DNA of 64,000 nt. Source: Suillus spraguei (Eukaryota; Basidiomycota; Agaricomycetes; Boletales; Suillaceae). The stretch lies in NCBI GenBank assembly GCA_016800925.1, contig JABCPU010000022.1, positions 186,001 through 250,000 of the forward strand, written 5' to 3'. Below are positions 47,054 to 58,690 of the stretch, one piece after another. The position numbers and the translations under genes were made by a program. The notes beneath the pieces were generated by a model that did not search any database, was not told where the DNA came from, and saw only the letters and a list, made by a program, of their open reading frames with translations. Numbering within the stretch: position 1 is the first letter of the stretch; every line of letters starts with the position of its first letter.

Positions 47054-49587
47054 ATGGCATCAAAGGACTTGAAGGCGTTTACTCGTGAAGAGGTGGAAAA
47101 GGTGTGTCATAGAACACGCTATGTACATGGGGCCTCGTCTAACCTAGATACCACACAGCATAATAAGCCTGATGACTTGGTAGGAGTTCTACTTAGCTTT
47201 ATCTTTCTGGTCAAGTCTGACACATGTAAAGTGGATCATCGTTGACAGCAAGGTATACAACATCACTCGTTTCAAAGATTTGCATCCAGGGGGTGCTTCA
47301 GTATTCGCAGAAGAAGATATAGGTACATTTTGTTTTCGCAGTTTGGACCTGTTGGCTGAAAAGTCCTTCAGCTGGTCAGGATGCCACCGAGGCGTTTTAT
47401 GGTCTCCATCGTCATGAAGTTCTTTTGCGACCGCAATATACTCGTTTACAAATAGGTTATATCGAGGGAGAGAAAAGCGTTATATATTCTCGAGAGCCTG
47501 GGATGCTCAGTGATGTGCCCTATGCAGAGCCCACCTGGCTCAGTGCTGGGTACTACAGCCCTTACTTCAAGGAGGTAAAATTCATGGCAAACCTGTTTGG
47601 GTTTCAATACTCATGATCATTAAAACAGAGTCATCGACGTCTACAAGCGGCTATGCGAGGGTTTGTGGATGAGGTTATCACTCCAGATGCACTGGTAAGT
47701 TCTACTTATTTCTTCCGATGTAAAGCCTCATGTACATTCCCAAGCTGCATGAAGAAGACGGCAAACGGCCAAGTGCCCATGTAATCACAGCTATGGCGTT
47801 TGTCCATTTCATTGATACATGCTAAACACTTCATTCTTACGTAAATATTCGTAGAGGGCTAAACATACATGCAATGCGCATTGGCCCGGGAAAACATTTG
47901 AAAGGTCTCACCCTTATGGGTGGTGTCGTGTCTCCTGAGGAGGTAAGAGGCTCCAGTTGAATATGTATTCAATTTTCACAGCTGTACCACTCTTAGTTTG
48001 ATTACTTCCATGAGGTGAGAGTGGTAGACCACTATATTATCAAGATTCTAACTTCAGTTTAGCTTGTCTGCATACAGGAGATTTCTCGCTGCGGTCAGCG
48101 TGGATATGGCGATGGTGACATGTCTTCAATTTCAGGTTCCGGTCATTCGGATACTGATTAAGAGATATGTACAGGTTTACAAAGCGGAGCTGTCATAGGG
48201 TTACCACCCGTCATGAACTTTGGATCGCCAGAACTCAAATCAAAGATCATTCCCGAAGTACTTTCTGGAAAGAAGTTCATTTGCCTGGCAATATCTGAGG
48301 CGTTTTCGGGAAGCGATGTTTCCGGCTTGCAGACTCGTGCAACGAAGAGTTCAGACGGAAAGTATTGGATCATCAATGGCACAAAGAAGTGGATAACCAA
48401 CGGAACGTGAGTGAAGTGGTTGTGGAATACTCGTATTCATACCGACGTGACTTGGGTCGCAGTTTTGCCGACTAGTAAGTGCAAAAGTTGAAGCCGTACT
48501 ACGTGAACTCACATTTGCGACTAGCTTCACTGTGGGGTGCAAAACGGATGTAAGCCATGGTTGACGCTATTAAAATGGAATGATTGGGTAACCATTCCCA
48601 CAGACAGGATTTACTGTCATCTTGGTGGAACGCTCGGAGGGTGTTGAAACAAAACCTATCAAAACGAGCTATTCATCATCAGCTGGTACTGCCTATGTCA
48701 CATTTGAAAACGTCAAGGTCCCTATAGAAAACACCCTCGGACCCGAGGGTGGTGGAATCTTCGTCATTCTCTCGTGTGTATCACTTTCAACGAAATGAAT
48801 TAAGAGACTTATATGGTTATACAGCAATTTCAATCACGAGCGATGGGTGATGTGCGCTTCTTCCGCCAGAGGTCAGCGGTTGATCGTTGAGGAATGCCTC
48901 AAGTGTGTTCATTGATTCCTTTTTAAACATTAGCTAAGTATGTCGTCTGATAGATGGATCAATCAGCGCAAGGCATTTGGCAAGCCCTTGTCTTCTCTCG
49001 CGGTAATCAGATCGAAGATTGCGGCCATGATTTCACGTACGGAAAGTATTCAGAATTGGCTTGAGAATTTAACTATGCAGATGTGCAATATGGTAGTTTT
49101 ATTCCATCCTCTTGAAGTATCAGGGACTCATTGGGTGACGTGTGTTGCAGAGCTACAAGGAACAGGCACAGAAGCTTGCGGGGTATGGTCTTGGCTACTT
49201 GTGCCATGGTGTTGTTTCGCTCACACGTTATTTTCCGTAGACCGATCGGTCTGCTCAAGATGTATACAACGAGGTGTGCCCAAGAAACGGCTACCGATGC
49301 TGTCCAGATATTCGGCGGACGGGGTATCACGAAGACCGGTATGGGGCAGTATATCGAACATGTGAGAATTTCACTTCGTCTTATCGTGCAAGGGTATCAA
49401 CTGATCATGATGCCCACGATAGTATCATCGCACGATTCCCTTCGATGCGGTTCTCGGCGGAGGTTAGTATCACTGTTGTTATGGCCAAAGGTGGTATTTG
49501 AACTGAATCATCATAGCGGAAGATGTACTCGGCGACCTCGGAGTGAGACAGGCAATTCGACAGATGCCCAAGAATGCTCGCTTGTAA
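47054..49587 (+). CDS. Cytochrome b5-fused acyl-CoA dehydrogenase, probably peroxisomal
   Basis: Introduces the trans-2 double bond into acyl-CoA with FAD; the fused haem domain may pass electrons. Start at 47,054 (exon 47,054-47,101), tiny exon 47,159-47,179 (HNKPDDL), then a cytochrome b5 domain with the haem-ligand motif HPGG (near 47,285). The dehydrogenase part begins about residue 100: GLTLMGGVVSPEE, SEAFSGSDVSG and KKWITNG (middle, FAD and substrate binding), TSYSSSAGTAYVTF, then NFNHERW and the C-terminal helical domain with QIFGGRGITKTGMGQYIEH. About a dozen introns of 50-80 nt splice in frame. The last residues are MPKNARL; ARL fits the PTS1 consensus, though weaker than SKL. No lesion seen. 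Confidence 0.9.
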
Positions 49588-50335
49588 TCATGACTTCGTG
49601 ACTATGTGCGCAGCTTAGCTGTGCCTCGGAGGTCCTTGACCTCTCTCGATTATATTTTTGTTACATTGATGCTCGACCATCTTGCATCATCGTTGTACTT
49701 AGGCTTGACAATAGACCTGCCATCCGTCTATCCGTGTCCAAAAGCCTTATTCTGCTTAATCTCCGTTGTGCTTCATTTCCGTGTCAATCTCGGCCTTTCA
49801 CCTTGACGTCGACTGCCACTTTGAATCGTGCAGTCCCCTCAGATCAGATGGTATATCACGCTTAGATAGTAAGGGTTTGAGGTCGGCCATCAAGCAATAT
49901 TGGCATGAATGACAGGTGTGTACAAGGACTCAGAGTTGTCGTCTTATAGCGAGGTAGTGATCGTTCAACTTGTTCCAATATCGCCCTATCGGTGTTCCCC
50001 CGCGCTGAACAGCGGCCTGAGTTGTAAGGTCGAGGAGACTTGTTGGGAAGCATGAGCCTCATCCTCATGGCCTACCTCGTGAAATCGGCACGGATCCGGA
50101 TCGCTTGATCAACTTCATTAAGTTACAGAGGGAGAAGAGCAACAACCACTAGTATTCGCAGGGATACCCACAGAATTTGAAGGCGCCTGCGAGGTCGGCC
50201 AGAAAGGCTCTGAGGGCTTTTGTGGATTATGAGAAGAAACTACTTCAGCGGCGATTCCCTCGAGATACATAGACCGTCCTTGAGAATGTAGGAGCGCTCT
50301 AATGCTTATGAGTTGGCTTTGCATAGTACTGGGGA
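49588..50335. other. Intergenic, nothing recognised
   Basis: Between the acyl-CoA dehydrogenase stop and the methyltransferase remnant. Minus-strand frames at 49,862-50,068 and 50,118-50,459 show no family I know. The second may include the unrecognised 3' end of the methyltransferase. Confidence 0.4.
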
Positions 50336-51597
50336 TCATTGGTACAATAGCGAGTGTGTTTTTTCTAGCATTTGTTGGGTGGAGTAGTAAGTCAAACGTA
50401 ACCTGGACTGATCCGAGTCGGTACTTATGTAAATGGACACGCTCTTCCGTGATGGACAAAATCTACCCTCAGTCTCGTAACAGACCAATGTAAAAGACAC
50501 CGCCCAGGTTGATGTCGTCTTCTCAACCTTTACCTGTCCTTCCTTTTCAAATACGACACCATTCCACAAATCAATCCAAGTTTCTCGGGAGTGGCAAAAG
50601 TAAGAGATATCGAGGCCTAGCACCGTATGACGAACGATGCCTTTCTCCAATGCAATTGTGTGAGTGCCGCAGATTGTGGACCCAGATTCGCAGGATAACA
50701 AACCTCCCAAGGCGCGAGCAATTTCAAGCTGCTTCTCCTCGTCGAATAAATGAAATGGCTTGGAAGCGTGGATGACACCGACACGACCGTGAAGGTCGTT
50801 TGGTGACCGCAGCGTTTGAATGTCCGGCATCGCACCCTCTGACAGAGCAAACTGGCCGCGAAATCGATAGAAATGCGGGGTCAAATATGTCGCCAGGTAT
50901 AAATAAAATTGGCTCCGAGCTCAATTTAAAGTGTGCGTCCTAAGTGTGAAAATGCTTTCATTCTAATAACTTGTTAGTGAGAGGAAGGAACCAACCTTCT
51001 TTAATGTCAGAAGCGATAATGTTATGGTCTGGAAATCCATCTTCAATTGCCTTCATAACATCCGCACCGACTGCGAAAATAAATTAGGAGGGACATGCAA
51101 GACCTGGGGGTGTTGTCTGCTTACGACAAGAATCAATATCGAGTAATATTGCTCCTTCAGAACCACGATCCAAAATGTGGTCATAAATATGTAGTTTGGA
51201 CATGCTTGGGCTACAACAACGTCCCAATATGAGTAACTATCTTTTTCGTGAGTCAAGGTTGCCACTCACTGCAAGAAATCAAATCCTCGAATGCAAGCAT
51301 AGGGAGCAACCTACAACTCGTGATAAGCATATTCAACCAATCTTCGGATAAACCAGAGTACTTGTATTCCTCCCTTCATCAGGAAAACGTAATTTTGTAC
51401 AGAGTGTTACAAAGCACTCTGTAACACTCTGTAGTTTTCCTGATGACTTTGTACATTGATTATGTGTGTCTTCAGGGCCACTTCATCTTGAATGCCCATC
51501 TGTCTCGTAAAGAAGGCAATCTCCTCGAGGTCTAGACATCATCCAAGAAGAACGGCGGAATTATTGGTTTCATGAGAGGTTCAATGTCGCAAGACAT
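50336..51597 (-). pseudogene. SAM-dependent methyltransferase, decayed
   Basis: Similar to small fungal class I methyltransferases often tied to secondary metabolism. Likely start at 51,597 (MSCDIEPLM). Then, one base out of frame, come DLEEIAFFTRQMGIQDE and THIINV; then PYACIRGFDF (near 51,280), AILLDID (degraded SAM motif I, near 51,140), DGFPDHNIIASDI, IPGDIFDP and FHLFDEEKQLEIARALGGLL. The frame breaks near 51,530. A 71-bp palindrome lies at 51,376-51,446, and TAG occurs at 51,313-51,311 just before PYACIRG unless it is a splice acceptor. The C-terminus after GQVKVE no longer resembles the family, and its end is uncertain. Probably a pseudogene. Confidence 0.62.
51376..51446. repeat. 71-bp nested palindrome in the methyltransferase remnant
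   Basis: Outer arms TCATCAGGAAAAC (51,376-51,388) and GTTTTCCTGATGA (51,434-51,446) are perfect reverse complements. Inner arms CAGAGTGTTACA (51,400-51,411) and TGTAACACTCTG (51,420-51,431) are too. It lies inside, or in an intron of, the N-terminal part of the methyltransferase remnant. Confidence 0.9.
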
Positions 51598-53680
51598 GAG
51601 CACGAAATGAAGAGAGAGAGAGAGAGTAAAAGATGCAATCCGTTACTTGCAGGCCTTTTATCTCTTTGTTTCGTCTTGAAGCACAGAATTGGATCCCATG
51701 GAAATCAAATCCGTCCCTTTCAGTGGGATTCATACTGACCATTTTGTGGAATGAGGTAAGACCTGCTGTTTAAATTGAGCCGTATCATCGTTTCAGTGAC
51801 TGCCCTAACGCTTGCGTTACAGCCATTTGCAGAATGCCATGTAGGCGTCAAAAATAAAACAGGACAGGCGGCGGGACGTCCTGTACTTCACGTCATATAA
51901 CGCGATTGATTGCGATCGGAAGCTGAAAATTTGGTTTGACTTTTTGCCGACTTGCGTTTTCTTTTTGGACTAACCAAGCGTTCTGCAAACGCCTGTACAG
52001 CCTACGGTATTACTTTCTGCGTGCGTTCAACAATAAGGCCCCCAATGAGACTGATCAATAAGTACGTACAATTGATGGGTAGATGCCATATGCACACTAA
52101 GATTAATGTGTTTCCGTGCGTCAACACGCCAAACGTGCATATGGAAGTAATGAATTTAATAATCTTCGGAAGAGGAAAGGAGCTTTTCGAAGCATAGCTA
52201 TTCGTGTCCGTTGGCGTGAGATAGAATATGCTATCAAGCATGGATGATGTGACAGTGTAAGATTTGCATTGTGAAGTTAACTGCGACCTGTCAAATTGCA
52301 GTGTGCGGTAGAGACGACAGAGAGTCGGAAGCTCTGGCCTGGAACGCTAGATAGATACAAAATGGGATATGAATTTGTGTGTTCCTATTCGTGTCGGAAG
52401 GAGTCCGCTATTCGGGCCAGGCCATTACTATAGCTTAAGCTTAATTCATGGCGTAATGGCTTACTTGCCATTCTTTACTAACAAATTGACCAGACGGGCC
52501 TAAAATTTGGAGGGAAAGGTGGGGTCAAAGAGGGAGGAAGAGATCAGTACTGACTTACTTGCAGCAGCGAATGACCGGATGTATAACTTATCTGTCTTGA
52601 ATGCACGCAATAATATGCCGACCTTCAAAAAAAATTAAAGCTTTCAGACTCACTGTAAATCTATGTAAGTACGAGGATGACGGTGGGAGGTGGCCGCCAG
52701 CTAAGCGCTTCCACTTTGGTGCAGTATTGAAACTCCGTTACGAATATCGGCAGTGCTCTCAACTGTCTCAACTCTGCTTTAATCGTGGTAGTTCACAATG
52801 AGTTATATTAGAGAGAGGACAATATCTGTATTAGGAATTTAATGAGTTTTCTGAAATGCCAACTTCTGTGGAGTGCCTAATAGGGTTCGGGACAGAACTC
52901 GTTTACTAGCAGCCTGGTGTCATTAACCAGCTAATGACTTGCACCATAAGGCTAATATATATAATGTTAAAAACTCTGGTCGTGCCTTAGATACCTATGT
53001 AGATCTGGAACATCATTATGAGACTGGAGCTGGCTAGCTTATAATCAATTAGTTAATGGTATGGGGCTACGAGCCCTCAGCCCGTGTGCTGAAAGCACTG
53101 AACTTTCGATAGGTGAGGGATTAAAGTATGTGGATGCATCGCGCACGTTAAGCTGATAGCCCCTGTCCAGACAGTTGACCACTATTATCCACGTTTTCCT
53201 AGTGCTATTAGGAGGTGGGTTCAATCAGGTAGCACCATCAGAATTGGCATGAGCATGATCTGGATTTTTCTAAATGTTGAGTACCTTTTGCAAACTTGAT
53301 GACTGCTGGCCCAATTTATTCGACGAAGCGCTTTAAAAAAGGAGACTCGTGCTCTTTTGATATCCAGTTGCGTGTGCTCGAGTTCTTTTGTACTGAGGGC
53401 AACGTTTTATAATAGAAAGTGATATCTGTTCTGCTTGCATGCTGTCCTCTTATTTAGAGGCGCTTGGAAACCTGCAGTGAAGGTTTTCATATATATATAA
53501 TGTACGACAGGGAAGAAATATAATTTGAATAAATTACCTTGCCCATGAAATTTTCTAGCGCCTTGAGTAGTCGATAAGGGATAGATAACCTTGTGCATAA
53601 CGGCCAGATAAATCTGAAAGAAGAATGATATTACTGGCAACATGCGCGAATAGTCTTTAACGACAGTGGCACTCTCATCT
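51598..53680. other. 2.1-kb intergenic, nothing recognised
   Basis: A (GA)8-type microsatellite at about 51,612-51,628 is the only marked feature. No coding region, repeat or RNA was recognised. Confidence 0.4.
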
Positions 53681-54686
53681 CTATGCGATAACTTTGCCTC
53701 GAAGAGGTGGCAGTGATTTTAACGAGATGCGTTTGCCAGCTCTTCTCTGTTCTTCTTCCCATTCCTGATCTTCCAGGTACTGATCAGCTGCGCGTGCTTC
53801 CAAGGTGCTAGCACCGATGCTACCAGTTTCTTTGTTCTTGAAGCTGTACATCACTTCCTCGTCAGGATTATCGGCCAGAGCCACGTATGCCTTCGCCACG
53901 CGCCAGTCTGCCTCTTTCGTCAGCATTTGTAAACGTTTCTCGGCTTTCTCGCGGACGCGCCTTGCTCCTGCGTCCGGATCTGCATCCCGCGTGACAGAGA
54001 GCGACTTTTCGGAGGGTGGTAGGACGATAAAAGTGCGGGTGTGGAGTAGATGAGGGGTGGTAGAAAGGGTGCTTGGGGGTAGGTTATTCAAACGGCATAA
54101 TGCCCGACCCTTTACAATGACATATCATAGGTTAGTGATGGCTATTAATGCGCGCAGCGTATCTTACATTAACTCCATAGCGGAGAGCAATTCCCTGTAA
54201 TGTGTCCCTAGAATGAATATAATATCTAGAGGAGATACATTGCTCGTCCGTGACTACAACCTCCGCATGTCCTGCAGATGCATCGTTAGTGTGTGTAATG
54301 AGTATTGATTCACTGGTTAGACTGGATGACGACAAAAATGCTGAAGGATATGCAGGCGGGACAGGATCGTAGGATGGGGGCACTGAAGCAAGTTCGTGAG
54401 CGTCGTCTTCATCATCTTCACCATCTTCATCATCCCCCAGAATAAATATATCTTCATCCCGCACTGCGTCATTATTGGTGGCGCGGATGTTCTGCGGAAA
54501 AGCTGAGCTAACCACGTCAACACCGCCTAGACAGGATAAGCAGGGGTTATAACTCCTCAGGCGAGGGTTTGAGCTGATACAGGTTGGACAGATGGGGCGG
54601 GCGCAGCATTTGGTCATAAATAAATCTGCATCGGATTTGGGTGGAAGACACGATGAGCAAGTCAAGCAGAGCGCGGTTGGATGCAT
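53681..54686 (-). CDS. Intracellular LysM-domain protein with cysteine-rich N-terminus
   Basis: Two exons (54,168-54,686 and 53,681-54,109) joined by a 58-nt intron with CTAAC branch, 315 residues. Residues about 9-55 hold paired cysteines (CLTCSSC, CCARPICPTC, CLSC), a zinc-ribbon or RING-like arrangement. An acidic Asp/Glu block follows at about 78-95. One LysM spans about 150-205: YYIHSRDTLQGIALRYGVN across the splice to LCRLNNLPP and ending FIVLPP. The C-terminus is charged and helical. There is no signal peptide, so it resembles the cytosolic LYSMD-type proteins rather than secreted chitin-binding effectors. Exact role unknown. It is divergent from ATG17 with 152 bp between starts. Confidence 0.85.
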
Positions 54687-54838
54687 GATGTAATTTTAGG
54701 AATAAAGATATCAGAGTGAGGTTGAGCTTGTAGCTGGTGTCGGTCAGCCACTAGTACTAGTACTAGTTGCCAGCTCCAGCGACGAGTAGCACAGCCACCC
54801 CGCTATTCCTTGGTACTAGTACAACAGTTTGTACTGAC
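54687..54838. promoter_or_regulatory. 152-bp bidirectional promoter with CTAGTA palindrome
   Basis: Lies between the LysM gene (minus) and ATG17 (plus). It holds the self-complementary 18-mer ACTAGTACTAGTACTAGT at 54,750-54,767 and another GGTACTAGTAC near 54,811-54,821. These repeated sites are candidates for a shared regulator; the role is inference. Confidence 0.45.
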
Positions 54839-56734
54839 ATGGCCTCCCCACCAGGACAGCAAACAGAGCAACCTCACCTTGTCTCTCTAGTTCTACGATC
54901 TAAGAAAGCACTTAAACATGGTCAACAACTTTGTTCCAAGGCTAATAGCCTTTCAAATGCGTCGGCGCAATGTTCGGTAGACGTGCTTACACTGGACGCG
55001 AAAGTTAAGTGGATCACAGAGGCCGTCCTCGAGCAGCTCAAGGTGCGTTATTATTGTTACTAATTTAACTTGACACTAGAAATTTTGCGATTCTAGCTTG
55101 CGGCGAACGTTGCCAAGAGTATCGAGCATAAGCGTGCTCAGCTGGATAAGCAAGTTAAGGTGTGTGGTGCTTCCTCGTGTATTGAATCCGTGACATTTCT
55201 ACACAGTAATCCGTATAGGCATGGGATATTGTACGTTTGCAACGTACTGAAGCTCTCGACAACATCCTCGAATCCCTAGGGGCACAGCTAGTACCACCTG
55301 GTTTCCATCAGTCTTCCTCTGGTTCTTCCCTGTTCGGAAGCCAACACTCCCTCGATGGCAAGAATGGCAATGCAATTTTTAATGCACAGCAGAGCCCTTC
55401 CGCCACTGTGCGGGATAACCCATTCGATCGTCATGGCAAGAACGCAGACCGAACCAAATGGAAGACGCTGCGTGACTTCGTGGATGAGAGTGCCATTGAA
55501 AATGTGCTGGACATACTAGAGAGTGATAGAACAAGGCTAGACGTGAGTTTTGTTTGCATGCTCAAGAACACTTCACTCAATTTGTGGAAAGGATATCATG
55601 ACTTCAACGTATGATTACCCAGAAACTCTTTCTGCTGCTATATCATCCATTCGCGAGTCTCTTCCATCATCTAGCAATGTGCCTTCGATAGAGGATATAT
55701 TGAATGCCCAGCAGCAGCCTTCGGAGCTTATGGCACGCCATCTCAGTAGTCTTACATCCCACTACGAGCAAATGGCAGACGCGTTGAAAGAAAGCGAAGC
55801 TGGAGAGATATTTGGCGAGGAGGACTTGCAAGGTATTTGAATTAACTTTTTGCGCAGTGTCTAGTCTTCAGCTTTTGACTAACGCGTCGAAGACATGAAC
55901 CGCGATACCGAAGAGCTACCTTCTATCATGGCTGAGCTAGAAGAACAAGCACTCTCGATCGAAAATACTCAGTAAGCTAGTATATTGCTATATACATGAT
56001 GTAGCATTCTTATGTTTTGCCTAGCCAACAGCTAGTAGCAGCAAAGACAGCTGCTCAAGAACGACTAACCGCACAATCCATAACTCTTGATAATCTCGAC
56101 GAGTTAGGTGAGATCATGTCTGACATGCTACAAAAGCAGCAAGATGTCGAGGTAATATTTAATATCATACGCTGTGATTAGGATTTGATCTTTTGCGACA
56201 GAATGAGTGCCAAGAGCTTCTCGACGGGCTCCAGGAACGACTTCTCATCGTTGAAGACCTTCATCACCGTTTTATTCAGTACCAAACTTCGTTCAAGAAA
56301 CTTCTTGTTGAAATCGGAAGGAGAAGACAGTACAAAGAAGCAGTCGAAAAGTTTATAGAAGGAATTTTTTTGGAATTAAGGGCAATGACTGAAGGTCAGC
56401 TTTATTCGTCTCTTTCTGGTCGCTTCTTGGGGTAGTTGCTGAAGGAGTAATAATATTATTCAGAAGAACGTCAGGTAAGAGAAAATTTCAACGCAGAGCA
56501 TGGGCGACATATCCCAGAGGACATCTGCTTGTGTATCGAGAATCCCCCAACGAGATGGGAGGTTGTGCCGCGGGAAGGGGATGTGCGGGAGAACCTGCCT
56601 GAGGTAGAAAATGATCTCCTGGAGCAGGCCAGTGATGGCGACACCTATGCTTATGATCATCACTGAACCCTTTACAGGCGAAGGAGAAGCTGGCCGCGGC
56701 AGATGTATCATCAGCCGGCACTGAGAGTGTGTAG
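54839..56734 (+). CDS. ATG17: Autophagy scaffold protein Atg17
   Basis: Scaffold of the Atg1 kinase complex that organises the phagophore assembly site. Start at 54,839 (MASPPGQQ), then LVSLVLRSKKALKHGQQLC and a helix-rich body of several exons (ITEAVLEQLK, RAQLDKQVK, ESLGAQLVPPGFHQ, LERLLIVEDLHHRF-type coils) as in Apg17-family proteins. Near the end come FNAEHGRHIPEDIC and ENPPTRWEVVP, the most conserved C-terminal stretch of the family. The last splice is uncertain: the family-like ending (AKEKLAAAD...ESV, stop 56,732-56,734) needs a GC-type donor at about 56,625. A GT donor four bases on would give a different short tail. Mostly coiled coil, no membrane segment. Confidence 0.87.
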
Positions 56735-56743
56735 AACGTTTCA

Positions 56744-56892
56744 CATATTATATACTTACGGGACAGACTGTCCAAGTTACACAACATAACTGAATTGAAC
56801 CTTCCTCCTAGCTCACACACATATGGCACTTGGTGTCAGCATGATCTACTAGATCGTGTGTACATCTTAAAAAGAAGAGTAAAAGCTAATTA
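56744..56892. repeat. About 140-bp repeat, inverted relative to 62,003-62,143
   Basis: The reverse complement of 62,003-62,143 matches closely: shared stretches include ACTGTCCAAGTTACA, AACATAACTGAATTGAACCT, CCTCCTAGCTCACAC and GTGTGTACATCTTAAAAA. It starts 10 bp after the ATG17 stop. Confidence 0.85.
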
Positions 56893-57713
56893 ATTTCGGA
56901 TTCAGTGTAGCATTAAAACTGAAGTCTTCAAGGGAAGAACTCGCGACGTGCTCAACCATTCGACAGCCACTACGTGGGTCCTGACCCCGCAGCCGGATAA
57001 GAGATTCAGAGATCCGAGTTACGCATAATATCCTGCCGGAGCTGCTTACTACCTACAAGGATGTCGACCACAGACAGGGTCTGAGTCGAGTCGGTTGACA
57101 AGTCTCCTCTTGGCTCCATCGTCGTACACACTGGGATTAGTAGCAGTGGACTGATCAGCACGGACTCGATATCAAACGCACGTCCAATCTCGTTCCTTCG
57201 ACTAATAATCTCACCACCGAAAACTCTCACTCGGTCATGCCTACGAGGACAGCACCCTCGAAGCATTACACTCAGATATGCAAATCACCTAGTGAATCAA
57301 GAAATTGGTCGAAGGTTACGACGACAAAGACGTCTGAAAATATGTTTGACTTTGGTATCAAGCGATTCGTCCACGTCAGTCTTTACTCAACTCTCCACAT
57401 CAAGTTGACCTCCATCGATCCCGGTATTCACTCAATACTGTTATGTAATAAAGCCTTCCAGGAGATGTGGTTAATTCAAGGACAATGCACTTACGCGTTA
57501 CATGACCACATCCACTAGTAACCTCCACAGAACCACCCTGTACGAACTCCGCAAGTGTCTGTCCACCGCAAAGCACAATGGGACGACCACCGCTGGGAAT
57601 CGCTTATATACCTACCCCAATACCTACCCAGACCATCATCACCCCAGTTCAAATCGCATATTCACCTCACACGGAATCTAGTATCCCTCACTCATATTTT
57701 TCTATAACCAGTG
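56893..57713. other. Intergenic, nothing recognised
   Basis: No coding region recognised. Probably holds the promoter of the zinc-finger gene. Confidence 0.4.
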
Positions 57714-58690
57714 ATGCCTAAGGTAGGCCCAATCACGCGCATGCTTCATGAATTAACCTGAAGGCTGATTTTTGAAATATTAATATTAGATATACATTTG
57801 CTCTGCTCAGCCTGGTTGCAACCAAACTTTCGACATGCTCTGGGACTTAAATTGTCATGAGGCCTCGCATTCAATGGAGTTCGTATTTCTCTATTGTACA
57901 TAGTCGATCTCACTTATACTTATGTTCACTCGCGCAGCGCGTACTTCTGCACAGGCTGGCCCGGGTGCAAGTATGTGACTCTGTCAAGACGCAGCTACCT
58001 GAACCATCAGAATCAACAGTACGCGCTCATTCACCACCGAAGTCGATTGCACCTGACGGATTGTTTTATTTTAGTACGGGCGAGCAACCTCACAGCTGTC
58101 CTTACGATGATTGTGATTTCAAGGCTAACAGTACTTCCAACGTCTGGCGCCACCGTGTTGCAAAACATGGGCATGTTCCTGTGAAGCGGTCAAGCAAAAC
58201 GCAGTCGTCGTTGCAGCTCCACCCCCCGGCACAGCCCATGGCCTCTGGTTCATTCTACCAACACCAACTGCAGCCCATGCAACCGCAAGCTATACCCATG
58301 CGACCCCACCCCATTCAATACCAACCCCAGCCCATGCAATCCCACCTCGCTCAATACCAACCCCAGCCCATGCAATCCCACCTCGCTCAATACCAACCCC
58401 AGCCTATGCAATCCCACCCTATGCAATCCCACCCTACTCAATACCAACCCCAGCCCATGCAACCGCAACCTATACCCATGCAATCCCACCCCACTCAACA
58501 CCAACCCCCTCTACCCATCCACTCCCAATCGTTGGGATTCTTGTATGACTCAACAAATACTGCGGACGACTATACTATGTATACCGGACCCGCAATGGCC
58601 CCCAATGGGTGGACTGAGGGATTCATGTGTCCTGAATTGATGCAGAGGTGCCCTTCAGAGATGCCGGGGGATGGATATCAGCATTATTAG
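57714..58690 (+). CDS. C2H2 zinc-finger protein with Gln/Pro/Met/His-rich repeats
   Basis: Four exons (57,714-57,722; 57,790-57,878; 57,938-58,018; 58,075-58,690) join in frame to 264 residues. Finger 1 is CSAQPGC...NCHEASH, loosely spaced. Finger 2 is CTGWPGC with H-x3-H. A TGEQPH linker leads to finger 3, CPYDDC with H-x4-H. The spacing C-x4-C-x12-H in fingers 2 and 3 is the classical DNA-binding fold. The C-terminal half is a tandem repeat around QYQPQPMQSHLA (58,300-58,500), resembling an activation or low-complexity region. A DNA-binding regulator is likely; targets unknown. If translation began at the later Met (57,857), the fingers would be out of frame, so the upstream start is preferred. 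Confidence 0.82.
58300..58505 (+). repeat. Coding tandem repeat (QPMQSH-type)
   Basis: Imperfect units of about 33-51 bp containing CAATACCAACCCCAGCCCATGC, repeated four to five times inside the zinc-finger gene. Length polymorphism between strains would be expected. Confidence 0.8.

Noticed and set aside
53040..53130. Possible structured RNA around GGGGCTACGAGCCCTCAGCCC
   Set aside because: Only short local complementarity; no cloverleaf or known RNA motif could be drawn.
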